Of a stretch of 8,321 nucleotides of DNA, positions 1-6,867 are shown piece after piece. This DNA is from Bacillus sp. (in: firmicutes) (GTDB taxonomy: Bacteria; Bacillota; Bacilli; Bacillales; Cytobacillaceae). The stretch is taken from assembly GCA_003457145.1 (NCBI GenBank), contig DMSR01000133.1, forward strand, positions 3,955 through 12,275, given 5' to 3'. The translations under genes and the position numbers were made by a program. The notes below the pieces were generated by a model. That model was given only the letters and a program-made list of their open reading frames with translations, was not told the origin of the DNA and made no database searches. How positions within the stretch are numbered: the first letter of the stretch is position 1; every line of letters begins with the position of its first letter.

Positions 1-120
1 GGCGACTTCGGACAGGTTTCAGGTGAAACCCCAAAAAGCTGTCCGAACCCAAGGCGACTTCGGACAGGTTTCAGGTAAAACCCCAAAAAGTAGTCCGAAC
101 CCGAGGCGACTTCGGACAGG
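1..120. repeat. 52-bp tandem repeat, 2.3 copies, each with a nested hairpin
   Basis: Units begin at 1, 53 and 105 with GGCGACTTCGGACAGG; the third is cut off after 16 bases. In unit 1, TTCGGACAG (7-15) pairs with CTGTCCGAA (39-47), and inside it GTTTC (16-20) pairs with GAAAC (25-29) around an AGGT loop. Unit 2 differs at a few bases but keeps the outer TTCGGAC/GTCCGAA arms and a shortened inner stem. There is no spacer between units, so this is not a CRISPR array. It resembles the short intergenic palindromic repeats scattered in many bacilli. An open frame crosses it (23-226) but has no coding character. Function unknown. Confidence 0.85.
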
Positions 121-254
121 AAGGTGCCTCGACCGCCACCAATTAAGAATAAGGCTGAAAAGAACGTACGAAAAGCAATTCCATGCGAAAACCGCCATGA
201 TTAAAAAGATATTTTTATCTTACTAAATAATGTTGCTGATTGCGAAATGTACGC

Positions 255-284
255 TTGAAAAACTAAATTATTGCTAACTATAAA
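255..284 (+). promoter_or_regulatory. Probable sigma-A promoter of yndM
   Basis: TTGAAA (255-260) and TATAAA (279-284) are separated by 18 bases, close to the sigma-A consensus. Transcription would start near 291, giving a leader of about 70 bases before yndM. The leader carries a GGAGG (287-291) with no well-spaced start codon. Confidence 0.55.
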
Positions 285-361
285 AAGGAGGCATGTTTAC
301 AGAATGTGTTTAATAAGGGAAATGGATGATAATAAGAATAGAAAAGAACTGGAGGGAGACG

Positions 362-724
362 ATGGAACACGTTAAAGCATTGCTGGTAAAAAGCATCATG
401 ACATTCGCTGTTCTTTTTCTGATCTTAGGCTTTGGTTTCAGTGCAGGTATAGGAGATCTGCTAATCACCACCCTGGTACTGGGTGCTGCAGGCTATCTTG
501 CTGGTGACTTGTTCCTTTTACCGAAAACAAGCAATATGATTGCGACCGTATCAGACTTTATCCTTTCATTCCTTGTTATATGGGGAATGGGTTTAATGCT
601 GTTTGACCAGACGGAAAATCTGCTGGCTGGGGCGCTTTTCGCGGCATTTTTACTAGCAGGTGGCGAATGGTTCTTCCATAGTTATATGGCCAATAAAGTA
701 CTTCATATCGGCGGTAAAGCTTAA
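362..724 (+). CDS. yndM: YndM family (DUF2512) small integral membrane protein
   Basis: This is a 120-residue, very hydrophobic protein with four predicted membrane helices at roughly residues 8-27, 31-52, 60-81 and 88-105. It is recognised as a YndM/DUF2512 protein from the pattern of a short basic-hydrophobic N-terminus, a GDLLI...LAGDLFLLP segment and a second helix pair starting ATVSDF. The family is found in Bacillus and relatives and has no established function. The ATG at 362 is chosen because GGAGGG (351-356) lies 5 bases upstream. The frame is open back to an ATG at 326, but that start has no ribosome binding site and would add a charged 12-residue extension. The gene appears monocistronic, with its own promoter and a terminator directly after the stop codon. 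Nothing links it functionally to the formate dehydrogenase operon. Confidence 0.8.
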   Translation: MEHVKALLVKSIMTFAVLFLILGFGFSAGIGDLLITTLVLGAAGYLAGDLFLLPKTSNMIATVSDFILSFLVIWGMGLMLFDQTENLLAGALFAAFLLAGGEWFFHSYMANKVLHIGGKA

Positions 725-749
725 AAGGATGGCGGGCGCCATCCTTTTT
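723..749. terminator. Bidirectional rho-independent terminator between yndM and pdxK
   Basis: AAAAGGATGGC (723-733) pairs perfectly with GCCATCCTTTT (738-748) around a GGGC loop. The A-run on one side and T-run on the other give a U-tract on both strands, so the hairpin can end yndM (+) and pdxK (-). It overlaps the yndM stop codon and lies 11 bases beyond the pdxK stop. Confidence 0.9.
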
Positions 750-759
750 AGTATCTTTC

Positions 760-1581
760 TTATTCAGCCGTGCGGCCGGCACCGAATGTACGGTACGCGC
801 CATGCATTGTTGGCCCGACATACTCATTCAGCCTGAACCCATGGCGGATGGCTTCTGTAATGAAGTCCTTTGCGATATCCACGGCTTCATTCACTGACTT
901 CCCCTTTGCCAGCTGTGCAGTGATGGCAGACGCGAACGTGCAGCCTGCCCCATGGGTAAAGGTTGTCTCCACTTTTTCAGTTTCAAAAAGGGTGAATTCT
1001 TTTCCATCATAAAGAAGGTCGACTGCCTTCTCATGGTTCAATTTGCTGCCGCCTTTGATCATGACATATTTAGCGCCGAGGTCATTGATCTTGACCGCTG
1101 CCTCCTTCATGTCATTAACTGTACGGATTGGGCCTGTCTTTGCTAGCTGCCATGCTTCAAATAGGTTCGGGGTAACTACTGTTGCCCGTGGTACAAGCAA
1201 TTCCCTTAATGCTTCAGTGTTTTCCGGCTGAAGCACCTCATCTTCTCCCTTACATACCATTACAGGATCGATGACCACTTTATCAAGGCTGTGCTCATCG
1301 ATTTTACGTGCTGCAAGCTCGATAATTTCCACCGAGCCAAGCATTCCCGTCTTCATTGCATCAATTCCAATCGAAAGGATCGTTTCCAGCTGCTTTTCAA
1401 CCAACTCTACTGGCTGGGGAAAGACTTCATGATGCCAGCCCCGTGGGTTCATCGTAACAACGGTTGTCAGAGCCGTCATGCCATATACCCCGAGTTCCTG
1501 GAATGTCTTCAGGTCCGCCTGGATGCCAGCACCGCCGCTCGTATCCGAACCCGCAATCGTCAAAACCTTTTTCATAGTCAA
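760..1581 (-). CDS. pdxK: Pyridoxine/pyridoxal kinase of the ThiD-like ribokinase family
   Basis: This cytoplasmic kinase phosphorylates pyridoxal, pyridoxine or hydroxymethylpyrimidine with ATP, in vitamin B6 salvage with a possible ThiD-type side activity. The 273 residues contain the N-terminal LTIAGSDTSGGAGIQADLKT substrate motif (residues 8-27), VIDPVMVCKG (103-112) and the anion-hole motif HGAGCTF (210-216). Cys110 and Cys214 match the cysteine pair of the Gram-positive CC-type pyridoxal kinases, in which a hemithioacetal forms with pyridoxal. This favours PdxK over ThiD. The TTG at 1579-1581 is chosen because GGAGG (1591-1595) lies 8 bases before it. The product then begins MTMKK, comparable to MSMHK as I recall it for B. 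subtilis PdxK, and the two cysteines fall at the published numbers. An ATG at 1573-1575 is too far from the Shine-Dalgarno sequence (14 bases), and the ATG at 1594-1596 overlaps it. The gene is single and convergent with yndM. Confidence 0.88.
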   Translation of the reverse strand: MTMKKVLTIAGSDTSGGAGIQADLKTFQELGVYGMTALTTVVTMNPRGWHHEVFPQPVELVEKQLETILSIGIDAMKTGMLGSVEIIELAARKIDEHSLDKVVIDPVMVCKGEDEVLQPENTEALRELLVPRATVVTPNLFEAWQLAKTGPIRTVNDMKEAAVKINDLGAKYVMIKGGSKLNHEKAVDLLYDGKEFTLFETEKVETTFTHGAGCTFASAITAQLAKGKSVNEAVDIAKDFITEAIRHGFRLNEYVGPTMHGAYRTFGAGRTAE

Positions 1582-1615
1582 TATAAAAACCTCCATTCAA
1601 ATTACGAAGCAGTGC

Positions 1616-1675
1616 CCAATCAGCGCAATGCAGTGATAGGGGACAGGCCCCCAATGGTTGAATGCGTTAGATTGG
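1616..1675 (-). other. Nested inverted repeats in the pdxK leader
   Basis: In the presumed 5' untranslated region of pdxK, three inverted repeats are nested. CCAATC (1616-1621) pairs with GATTGG (1670-1675), CGCA (1624-1627) with TGCG (1663-1666), and GGGG (1639-1642) with CCCC (1648-1651). The region lies between the predicted start site and the ribosome binding site. It does not match any riboswitch class I recognise. The stems are short (6, 4 and 4 pairs), so chance is possible. Confidence 0.3.
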
Positions 1676-1704
1676 TCAGATACTTTGTACTTTCTTTGCT
1701 TTTG

Positions 1705-1732
1705 ATTATACCAATACCCTAAATTTAGACAA
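1705..1732 (-). promoter_or_regulatory. Probable sigma-A promoter of pdxK
   Basis: On the minus strand, TTGTCT (1727-1732) is followed after 16 bases by a perfect TATAAT (1705-1710). Transcription would begin near 1698, leaving a leader of roughly 115 bases before the TTG start of pdxK. Confidence 0.6.
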
Positions 1733-2095
1733 AGATTTGGATTGTGACAATTTTTCGCTAAGGTTTCAAGTCGAATTTTATATTGGAATAAATTAACTTG
1801 TTACGATTTTGTGGCATTAGTGCTTTGCCGTGATGAAAGTTACTGTTAGAAAAAGTGAATTCGTTTAGGATGAGGTATGTGAAATTGGTCCTAGCATACA
1901 AGTTGTGTTTTGAAAGAACAAAAAATTATTGAAAATTAAATATTGTTAAAGAAATGGACATAATTCATCTATATTTTTGTAACAATTTAAGCGGCTATAA
2001 CCAGCCTTATTCCAGTAAGTTATAGGTATAAAGGTATTTTCCCTTTATGCATAGTGGAATGTTTTTTTAATATAGTAATCAAAAAAATATTCAAG
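1733..2095. other. AT-rich intergenic region with three inverted repeats
   Basis: No gene is seen in this stretch between the pdxK promoter and the fdhD promoter. It is clearly richer in A and T than the flanking genes. Three perfect 7-base inverted repeats are clustered here. ATTGTTA (1942-1948) pairs with TAACAAT (1980-1986). CTATAAC (1995-2001) pairs with GTTATAG (2019-2025). ATAAAGG (2028-2034) pairs with CCTTTAT (2042-2048) around a 7-base loop, and a T7 run follows at 2062-2068. These could be protein-binding sites or decayed structures; no known regulator consensus is matched convincingly. Confidence 0.4.
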
Positions 2096-2138
2096 TGTGA
2101 GAATATTAACAGTCTTTGAAGTTCGTAGTTATTAAGAT
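2096..2138 (+). promoter_or_regulatory. Candidate Fnr-dependent promoter of the fdh operon
   Basis: TGTGA-N6-TAACA (2096-2111) matches the Bacillus Fnr/CRP-type palindrome TGTGA-N6-TCACA at 9 of 10 defined positions. A -10 like TAAGAT lies at 2133-2138, predicting a start at about 2145. The centre of the palindrome is then at -41.5, the standard place for class II activation. There is no good -35 hexamer at the right distance from this -10, as expected for an activator-dependent promoter. Anaerobic control by Fnr is inferred from this and from the anaerobic role of the operon. Confidence 0.45.
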
Positions 2139-2204
2139 GGATATATGAAGTGAATTGTTGCACCGTATCCCGAAGGAAGAGTTACAAAATAAGGGGTGAA
2201 GAAA

Positions 2205-2999
2205 ATGATCCGGAAAGGCTGTCCTGACGAATATCCAATTAACCTTAAGTTAAATGGATATGAAATTGCCGTGTTTCAGCTGACAAACCAGGACCTGGAA
2301 GATTGGGCTTATGGCTACCTTTATTCAGAAGGATTAATCGATAAAGCAGAAGATGTGGTAAGCGTAGAGTTTATCGAAAAGACAGGTACACTTGAAGTAT
2401 CCTTGTGCAATTCTTTTGATCCTGAACAGATGTTTTCGAAAAAGAAGCATTATACTGCTGGCTGCGGCCGGGGGGTTACTTTCTTTTCGATGACGGATGT
2501 AAAGAAATTCAACAAAGTGCAATCCGATGAAATGTACTCGATGACCTATCTGTTAAAGAAAAGGAGCGAGTTCGCGCAAAATTCTCCCCTGTACCTTGAA
2601 ACAGGAGGAATGCATGGAGCCTGTATCGTACTTGAGGATGGCAGCATAGAGGTCCGAGAAGATATAGGCAGGCACAATGCAGTGGATAAGATCATTGGTC
2701 ATGCAATTAGAAAGCGCTTGCAACCCGAACGGCTGGTCCTTTTGACTACTGGCAGGGTTTCATATGAAATGCTCTCAAAAGCAGCGAAATTTGGTTTTGC
2801 TATCATTGGATCCCGTACAGCGGCGACAAAGCAGGCTGTGCAATTGGCCAGATTTCTGAATATCGAGGTCGTAGGCTACTTACGGGGGAAGATGGCAACT
2901 GTCTATACATCGGCTGGCAGAATCAATGACGATTTGAACCCGCCGGCTGCTGCGGAGGAATTACTTGAAAGGGGGGAAGCCCAGCAAGTATTGAATTAA
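2205..2999 (+). CDS. fdhD: FdhD, sulfur carrier for formate dehydrogenase molybdenum cofactor
   Basis: FdhD moves sulfur from a cysteine desulfurase to the bis-MGD cofactor before it is inserted into formate dehydrogenase; it acts in the cytoplasm. The 264 residues show the family pattern: LNGYEIAVFQLTNQDLEDWAYGYLYSEGLI near the N-terminus (split as LNGYEIAVF, 16-24, and YLYSEGLI, 38-45), a CGRG loop (87-90), GGMHGA (134-139), REDIGRHNAVDKIIG (151-165), TTGRVSYEM (182-190) and IIGSRTAAT (200-208). The CxxC motif of E. coli FdhD (Cys121, Cys124) is reduced to one cysteine here: Cys87 is kept and the second position is Gly90. The ATG at 2205 is chosen because AAGGGGTG (2191-2198) sits 6 bases before it; a GTG at 2196 lies inside that site. 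It is the first gene of the fdh operon, 56 bases ahead of the alpha subunit. Confidence 0.93.
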   Translation: MIRKGCPDEYPINLKLNGYEIAVFQLTNQDLEDWAYGYLYSEGLIDKAEDVVSVEFIEKTGTLEVSLCNSFDPEQMFSKKKHYTAGCGRGVTFFSMTDVKKFNKVQSDEMYSMTYLLKKRSEFAQNSPLYLETGGMHGACIVLEDGSIEVREDIGRHNAVDKIIGHAIRKRLQPERLVLLTTGRVSYEMLSKAAKFGFAIIGSRTAATKQAVQLARFLNIEVVGYLRGKMATVYTSAGRINDDLNPPAAAEELLERGEAQQVLN

Positions 3000-3055
3000 T
3001 GAAAAACTATTGGGATTAGGGATGTTCTAGCAACTATTGGGAAGGAGAGATAGAA

Positions 3056-6040
3056 ATGGTTGAAATCAACCTGAATCGCCGGCAGTTCTTGAAGCTGTCA
3101 GGTGCTACTGCGGCAACCCTGGCGGTTGTCGAGCTGGGCTTCAATGAAAAAGAAGTTCACGCAAGCACAAAAGAATTCAAGATTGCCAAAGCTACTGTAA
3201 CACCAACCATTTGCGCATTTTGCGGAGTAGGATGCGGCATCTTGGTGCACACCAAGGACAACACTGTGGTTTATACGGAAGGGGATCCGGATAGCCCAGT
3301 CAACGAAGGTACACTTTGCAGTAAAGGAACAACAATCCGTCAAGTCTATACTTCCGAAAAGCGCTTAACGAAGCCGTTATATCGTGCTCCGGGCAGCAAA
3401 AAGTGGGAAGAGAAAAGCTGGGACTGGATGTATGAAACAATTGCAAAACGCACAAAGGAAACACGCGACAGAACATTCGTGGAAAAAGAAAACGGCATGT
3501 TTGTCAATAAAACCGAAGCCATCGCGAGCTTAGGTGGGGCAGCTCTTGATAATGAAGAAACATATCTGCTTGCAAAAATGATGAGAGGGCTTGGCGTCGT
3601 ATATCTCGAACACCAGGCACGAATATGACACAGTTCTACGGTTGCCGGTCTGGCACCTACAGTAGGACGCGGAGCAATGACAAACCACTGGAGCGACTTG
3701 CAGAACACTGATTGTGCTCTGATCATGGGAGGAAACCCTGCCGAGAACCATCCGATTTCGTTCAGATGGCTTACAAAAGCAAAAGAAAAGGGCGGTAAAA
3801 TCCTTTCAGTCGACCCTCGTTTTACGAGGACTTCCTCCAAGGCTGATGTCTATGCTTCACTACGCTCCGGAACAGATATAGCGTTCATGGGCGGTATGAT
3901 TAACTATGCGCTTGAAAATGACATAATCCACAAGGAATATGTGGTTGAATATACAAACGCATCGTACGTTGTTAAGGAAGACTTTAAGTTCAATGACGGC
4001 TTATTCAGCGGTTATGATGAAGCCAACCGTAAATATGATAAGACGAAATGGGCTTTTGAGACGGATGAAGAAGGAAAGCCTGTAAAGGATAAAACCCTTA
4101 AGCACCCACGGTCAGTCTTCCAATTAATGAAAAAGCACTATTCTCGCTACGATGTCGATACAGTAATTTCAGTTACTGGAACTCCAAAAGAAGATTATCT
4201 GAAGGTTTGTGAAGAATTCTGTTCAACAAGCCAAGTAGGAAAATCAGGAACCATCATGTATGCAATGGGTACAACCCAGCATACTGTTGGTACACAAAAC
4301 GTACGTGCCTTTGGTATTATCCAGCTTCTGCTTGGAAATATGGGTCTGCCTGGAGGCGGAATAAACGCAATGCGCGGTGAATCCAATGTACAGGGATCAA
4401 CTGACTTTGCGCTTTTATATCATCTTCTTCCTGGTTATGTTGGTACACCAACTGCTATTCCTGAACATGCAACACTTGAAGGATACAACAAAAAAGAAAC
4501 ACCTGCTGGCGGCTATTGGAGCAACAAACCAAAATTCCTTGTCAGTATGCTAAAGGCCTGGTACGGCCCGAATGCCACGAAGGACAATGAATTTGGCTAT
4601 CAGTATCTTCCAAAAGGAAATAAGAACTACTCTCATATCAATTTGTTCAATGCGATGTATAAAGGCGAACTGGAGGGGGCTTTCTTATTCGGGACCAACC
4701 CAGTAGTCGGCGGACCGAATGCCGGCAAGGAAAAAGAGGCGCTTGGAAACCTTAAATGGCTTGTAGCAGTTGACTTATGGGAAACGGAAACGTCAGCATT
4801 CTGGCAAAAAGAAGCAGGCAGTGATCCATCCAAGATCGATACAGAAGTGTTCCTTCTGCCGGCAGCAAGTTCTTATGAGAAAGAGGGCAGTGTTTCTAAC
4901 TCATCTCGCTGGATGCAATATCGCTGGAAGGCTATTGATCCAAAAGGAGAATCCCTTGCGGATTTAGAAATCATCCATATGATGGTCAAGAATCTTAAAG
5001 CTCTTTATAAAAATGAAAGTACTCCTGCAGCTAAACAGATCAATGCCCTGTATTGGAACTTTGGTGAAGGCAACCATCCAGATATCGACCTTGTATGTAA
5101 GGAAATCAACGGATATGACCATACTACAGGACAGCTTTTAAAAACCTTTGGCGACCTTAAGGATGATGGCACAACAAGCTCTGGTAACTGGATTTATTCC
5201 GGCTTCTATCCAGAAGAAGGAAAGAACCGTGCGAAGAACCGTGACAACAAGGATACTGGCGGCGGAAACTACCTAAACTGGGCATTTGCTTGGCCAGCAA
5301 ATCGCCGGATACTCTACAATCGTGCTTCTGCCGATCCAAGTGGAAAGCCTTGGAGCAAGGATAAAGCAGTGATCTGGTGGGATGAAAGCCAGAAGAAATG
5401 GATTGGAAATGATGTTCCGGATTTCAAGCCGGTGGTAGCACCTTCTGAACCAGGAGGAACTAATCCATTCATTATGATCAATGGGGGACTTGCAGGACTT
5501 TACGCTCCTACATTGAATGACGGTCCTTTCCCTGAACATTATGAGCCATTTGAAAGTCCTGTGAAAAATGTATTCTCGAGTGTGGAAATCAATCCTGCTG
5601 CGGTGATTATCGAAGGTGAATTCAACCTTAAGGGTGACAGTTCGAAATACCCAATCGTAGGTACTACTTACAGGGTATCCGAGCACTGGCAGTCCGGGTC
5701 GATGACTCGTAACCAGGAATGGCTTTCTGAATTGGCAGGACACATGTATATAGAAATGAGTGAAGAACTCGCGAAGGAAAAAGGCATCAAGAACAAAGAT
5801 AAAATCATTGTTAGTTCGGCCCGTGGTGAAATCAAGGCATATGCAATGGTTACGAAACGCTTCAAGCCTCATATGATGAACGGCAAGAAGGTCCATCAGG
5901 TCGGCATGCCTTGGCACTTTGGCTATAAAGGGTACGCAACAGGGGATACAGCAAACCGCTTAACACCTCATATCGGGGATGCAAACACAACAATTCCTGA
6001 ATATAAGGCATTCCTCTGTGATATAAGGAGGGCTGACTAA
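3056..6040 (+). CDS. fdnG: Selenocysteine-containing formate dehydrogenase-N, alpha (catalytic) subunit
   Basis: This is the molybdopterin subunit that oxidises formate to CO2 on the outer face of the membrane. It has 994 residues if TGA 3626-3628 is read as selenocysteine 191. Both parts are in the same frame, and the joined sequence EHQARI-U-HSSTVAGLAPT-VGRGAMTNHW follows the FdnG active-site signature, with His192 next to Sec. N-terminal features are a twin-arginine signal (NRRQFLK, residues 7-13) with a hydrophobic stretch and possible cleavage after VHA, then a [4Fe-4S] motif with Cys53, Cys56, Cys60 and Cys88. Molybdopterin oxidoreductase domains follow, including MGGNPAENHP (from about 224) and LLLGNMGLPGGG (about 425), and a dinucleotide-binding domain fills about 865-985. 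The length is close to E. coli FdnG (1015). AAGGAGA (3042-3048) lies 7 bases before the ATG. The gene has no sign of decay other than the TGA, so it is not a pseudogene. Confidence 0.95.
3626..3670 (+). promoter_or_regulatory. Selenocysteine UGA codon with bacterial SECIS hairpin
   Basis: TGA (3626-3628) is followed by a hairpin. GTTCTAC (3633-3639) pairs with GTAGGAC (3662-3668), seven pairs including one U-G wobble. GGT (3640-3642) pairs with ACC (3655-3657), U3643 is bulged, GCC (3644-3646) pairs with GGC (3652-3654), and the apical loop is GGTCT (3647-3651). TACA (3658-3661) is left unpaired on the 3' side. The bulged U, the GU in the loop and the 11 bases between UGA and the upper stem agree with the E. 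coli fdhF SECIS, which is bound by SelB. The structure is inferred by eye, not by a folding program. Confidence 0.9.
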
Positions 6041-6867
6041 TGGCGGATTATATTAAATACGTCGATGTAACCAAATGTGACGGATGCCGTGCATGTATGG
6101 TTGCCTGTAAAAACTGGAACGACCTTCCTGCCGAACCGGAACCTTTCCAGGGAAGCGTCCAGTCGCATGCAAATGTAACTGCGAACACATGGAATGTACT
6201 ATCATTCATTGAACACGAGAACGGAAAAGGCAATCTTGATTACCTTTTCCGCCATTCATCTTGTTTCCATTGTACTGATGCAGCTTGTGTCAAGGTATGT
6301 CCAGAAGATGCCATGCATTATACAGATTTTGGCACTGTCAATGTTGATACCGATAAGTGTGTAGGCTGCGGATATTGCGTCCAGAACTGTCCATTCGATG
6401 TTGTCCAATTGGCAACTTATAAAGACAAGGATGGAAAGGAATATAAAAAGGCACAGAAATGCACAATGTGTGTTGACCGTCTTGAGGAAGGCCTGCAGCC
6501 TGCATGTGTTACAACTTGCCATACAGATGCAATGGAATTTGGAACAAAAGAAGAAATGCTTAAGAAGGCTGAAACTCGCCTGAGCGAAATCAAGGACCGT
6601 TATCCAAACGCCATGATTTACAATCCTGAAGGAGTCGGCGGCACGCACACAATCTACGTGCTTGCTGAAAAGCCATCTGTCTACGGCTTGCCTGAAAAGC
6701 CAAAGGTACCTACATCTGCTGTTGTCTGGAAGGATTATGCACAGCCAATCGGCAAGATGATGCTTGGTGCAACAAGCATGGCCCTTGTTGGAGCCTTTGT
6801 TTCTAGTAAACTATTCAACAAGGAAGGAAAAGGACACGATGAGGATGGAGGTGGCAGCAATGAGTAA
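6040..6867 (+). CDS. fdnH: Formate dehydrogenase-N beta subunit, four [4Fe-4S] clusters, membrane-anchored
   Basis: This electron-transfer subunit passes electrons from the alpha subunit to the cytochrome b subunit. Its 275 residues carry sixteen cysteines in four groups: 13/16/19/23, 75/78/83/87, 107/110/113/117 and 141/144/156/160. These are the ferredoxin-like pairs typical of FdnH/FdxH and of the wider DMSO-reductase beta-subunit family. A single hydrophobic helix at about 236-258 is the C-terminal anchor characteristic of FdnH, and it separates this subunit from soluble relatives. There is no signal peptide of its own, so export is expected as a passenger with the Tat-signal alpha subunit. 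The ATG overlaps the alpha stop codon by one base (TAATG), and AAGGAGGG (6025-6032) lies 7 bases upstream, which implies translational coupling. Confidence 0.94.
   Translation: MADYIKYVDVTKCDGCRACMVACKNWNDLPAEPEPFQGSVQSHANVTANTWNVLSFIEHENGKGNLDYLFRHSSCFHCTDAACVKVCPEDAMHYTDFGTVNVDTDKCVGCGYCVQNCPFDVVQLATYKDKDGKEYKKAQKCTMCVDRLEEGLQPACVTTCHTDAMEFGTKEEMLKKAETRLSEIKDRYPNAMIYNPEGVGGTHTIYVLAEKPSVYGLPEKPKVPTSAVVWKDYAQPIGKMMLGATSMALVGAFVSSKLFNKEGKGHDEDGGGSNE

Noticed and set aside
1..120. CRISPR array
   Set aside because: The copies abut each other with no variable spacers, and the repeat unit of 52 bases is itself palindromic; it is a simple tandem repeat.
23..226. 67-codon open frame across the tandem repeat
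   Set aside because: Its sequence is a translation of the 52-bp repeat plus AT-rich DNA, with no ribosome binding site and no recognisable protein character.
1741..1770. Rex- or Fnr-type site beginning TTGTGA near 1740
   Set aside because: The second half-site is absent or has several mismatches, so only one half of the palindrome is present.
2196..2204. GTG at 2196 as start of fdhD
   Set aside because: The GTG is part of the Shine-Dalgarno sequence AAGGGGTG that serves the ATG at 2205.
3056..3677. Frameshift or nonsense mutation making the alpha subunit a pseudogene
   Set aside because: The frame does not change, the only stop is TGA at the family's selenocysteine position, and a SECIS hairpin follows.
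5273..5917. 214-codon antisense frame inside the alpha subunit gene, and the other long antisense frames at 3346-3840 and 6256-6648
   Set aside because: They lie opposite well-supported coding sequence, have no ribosome binding site that I could see, and show no known domain.
6764..6859. Upstream extension of the gamma subunit to 6764
   Set aside because: It would overlap the beta gene by over 100 bases, has no ribosome binding site, and adds residues not found in FdnI; the ATG at 6860 fits.
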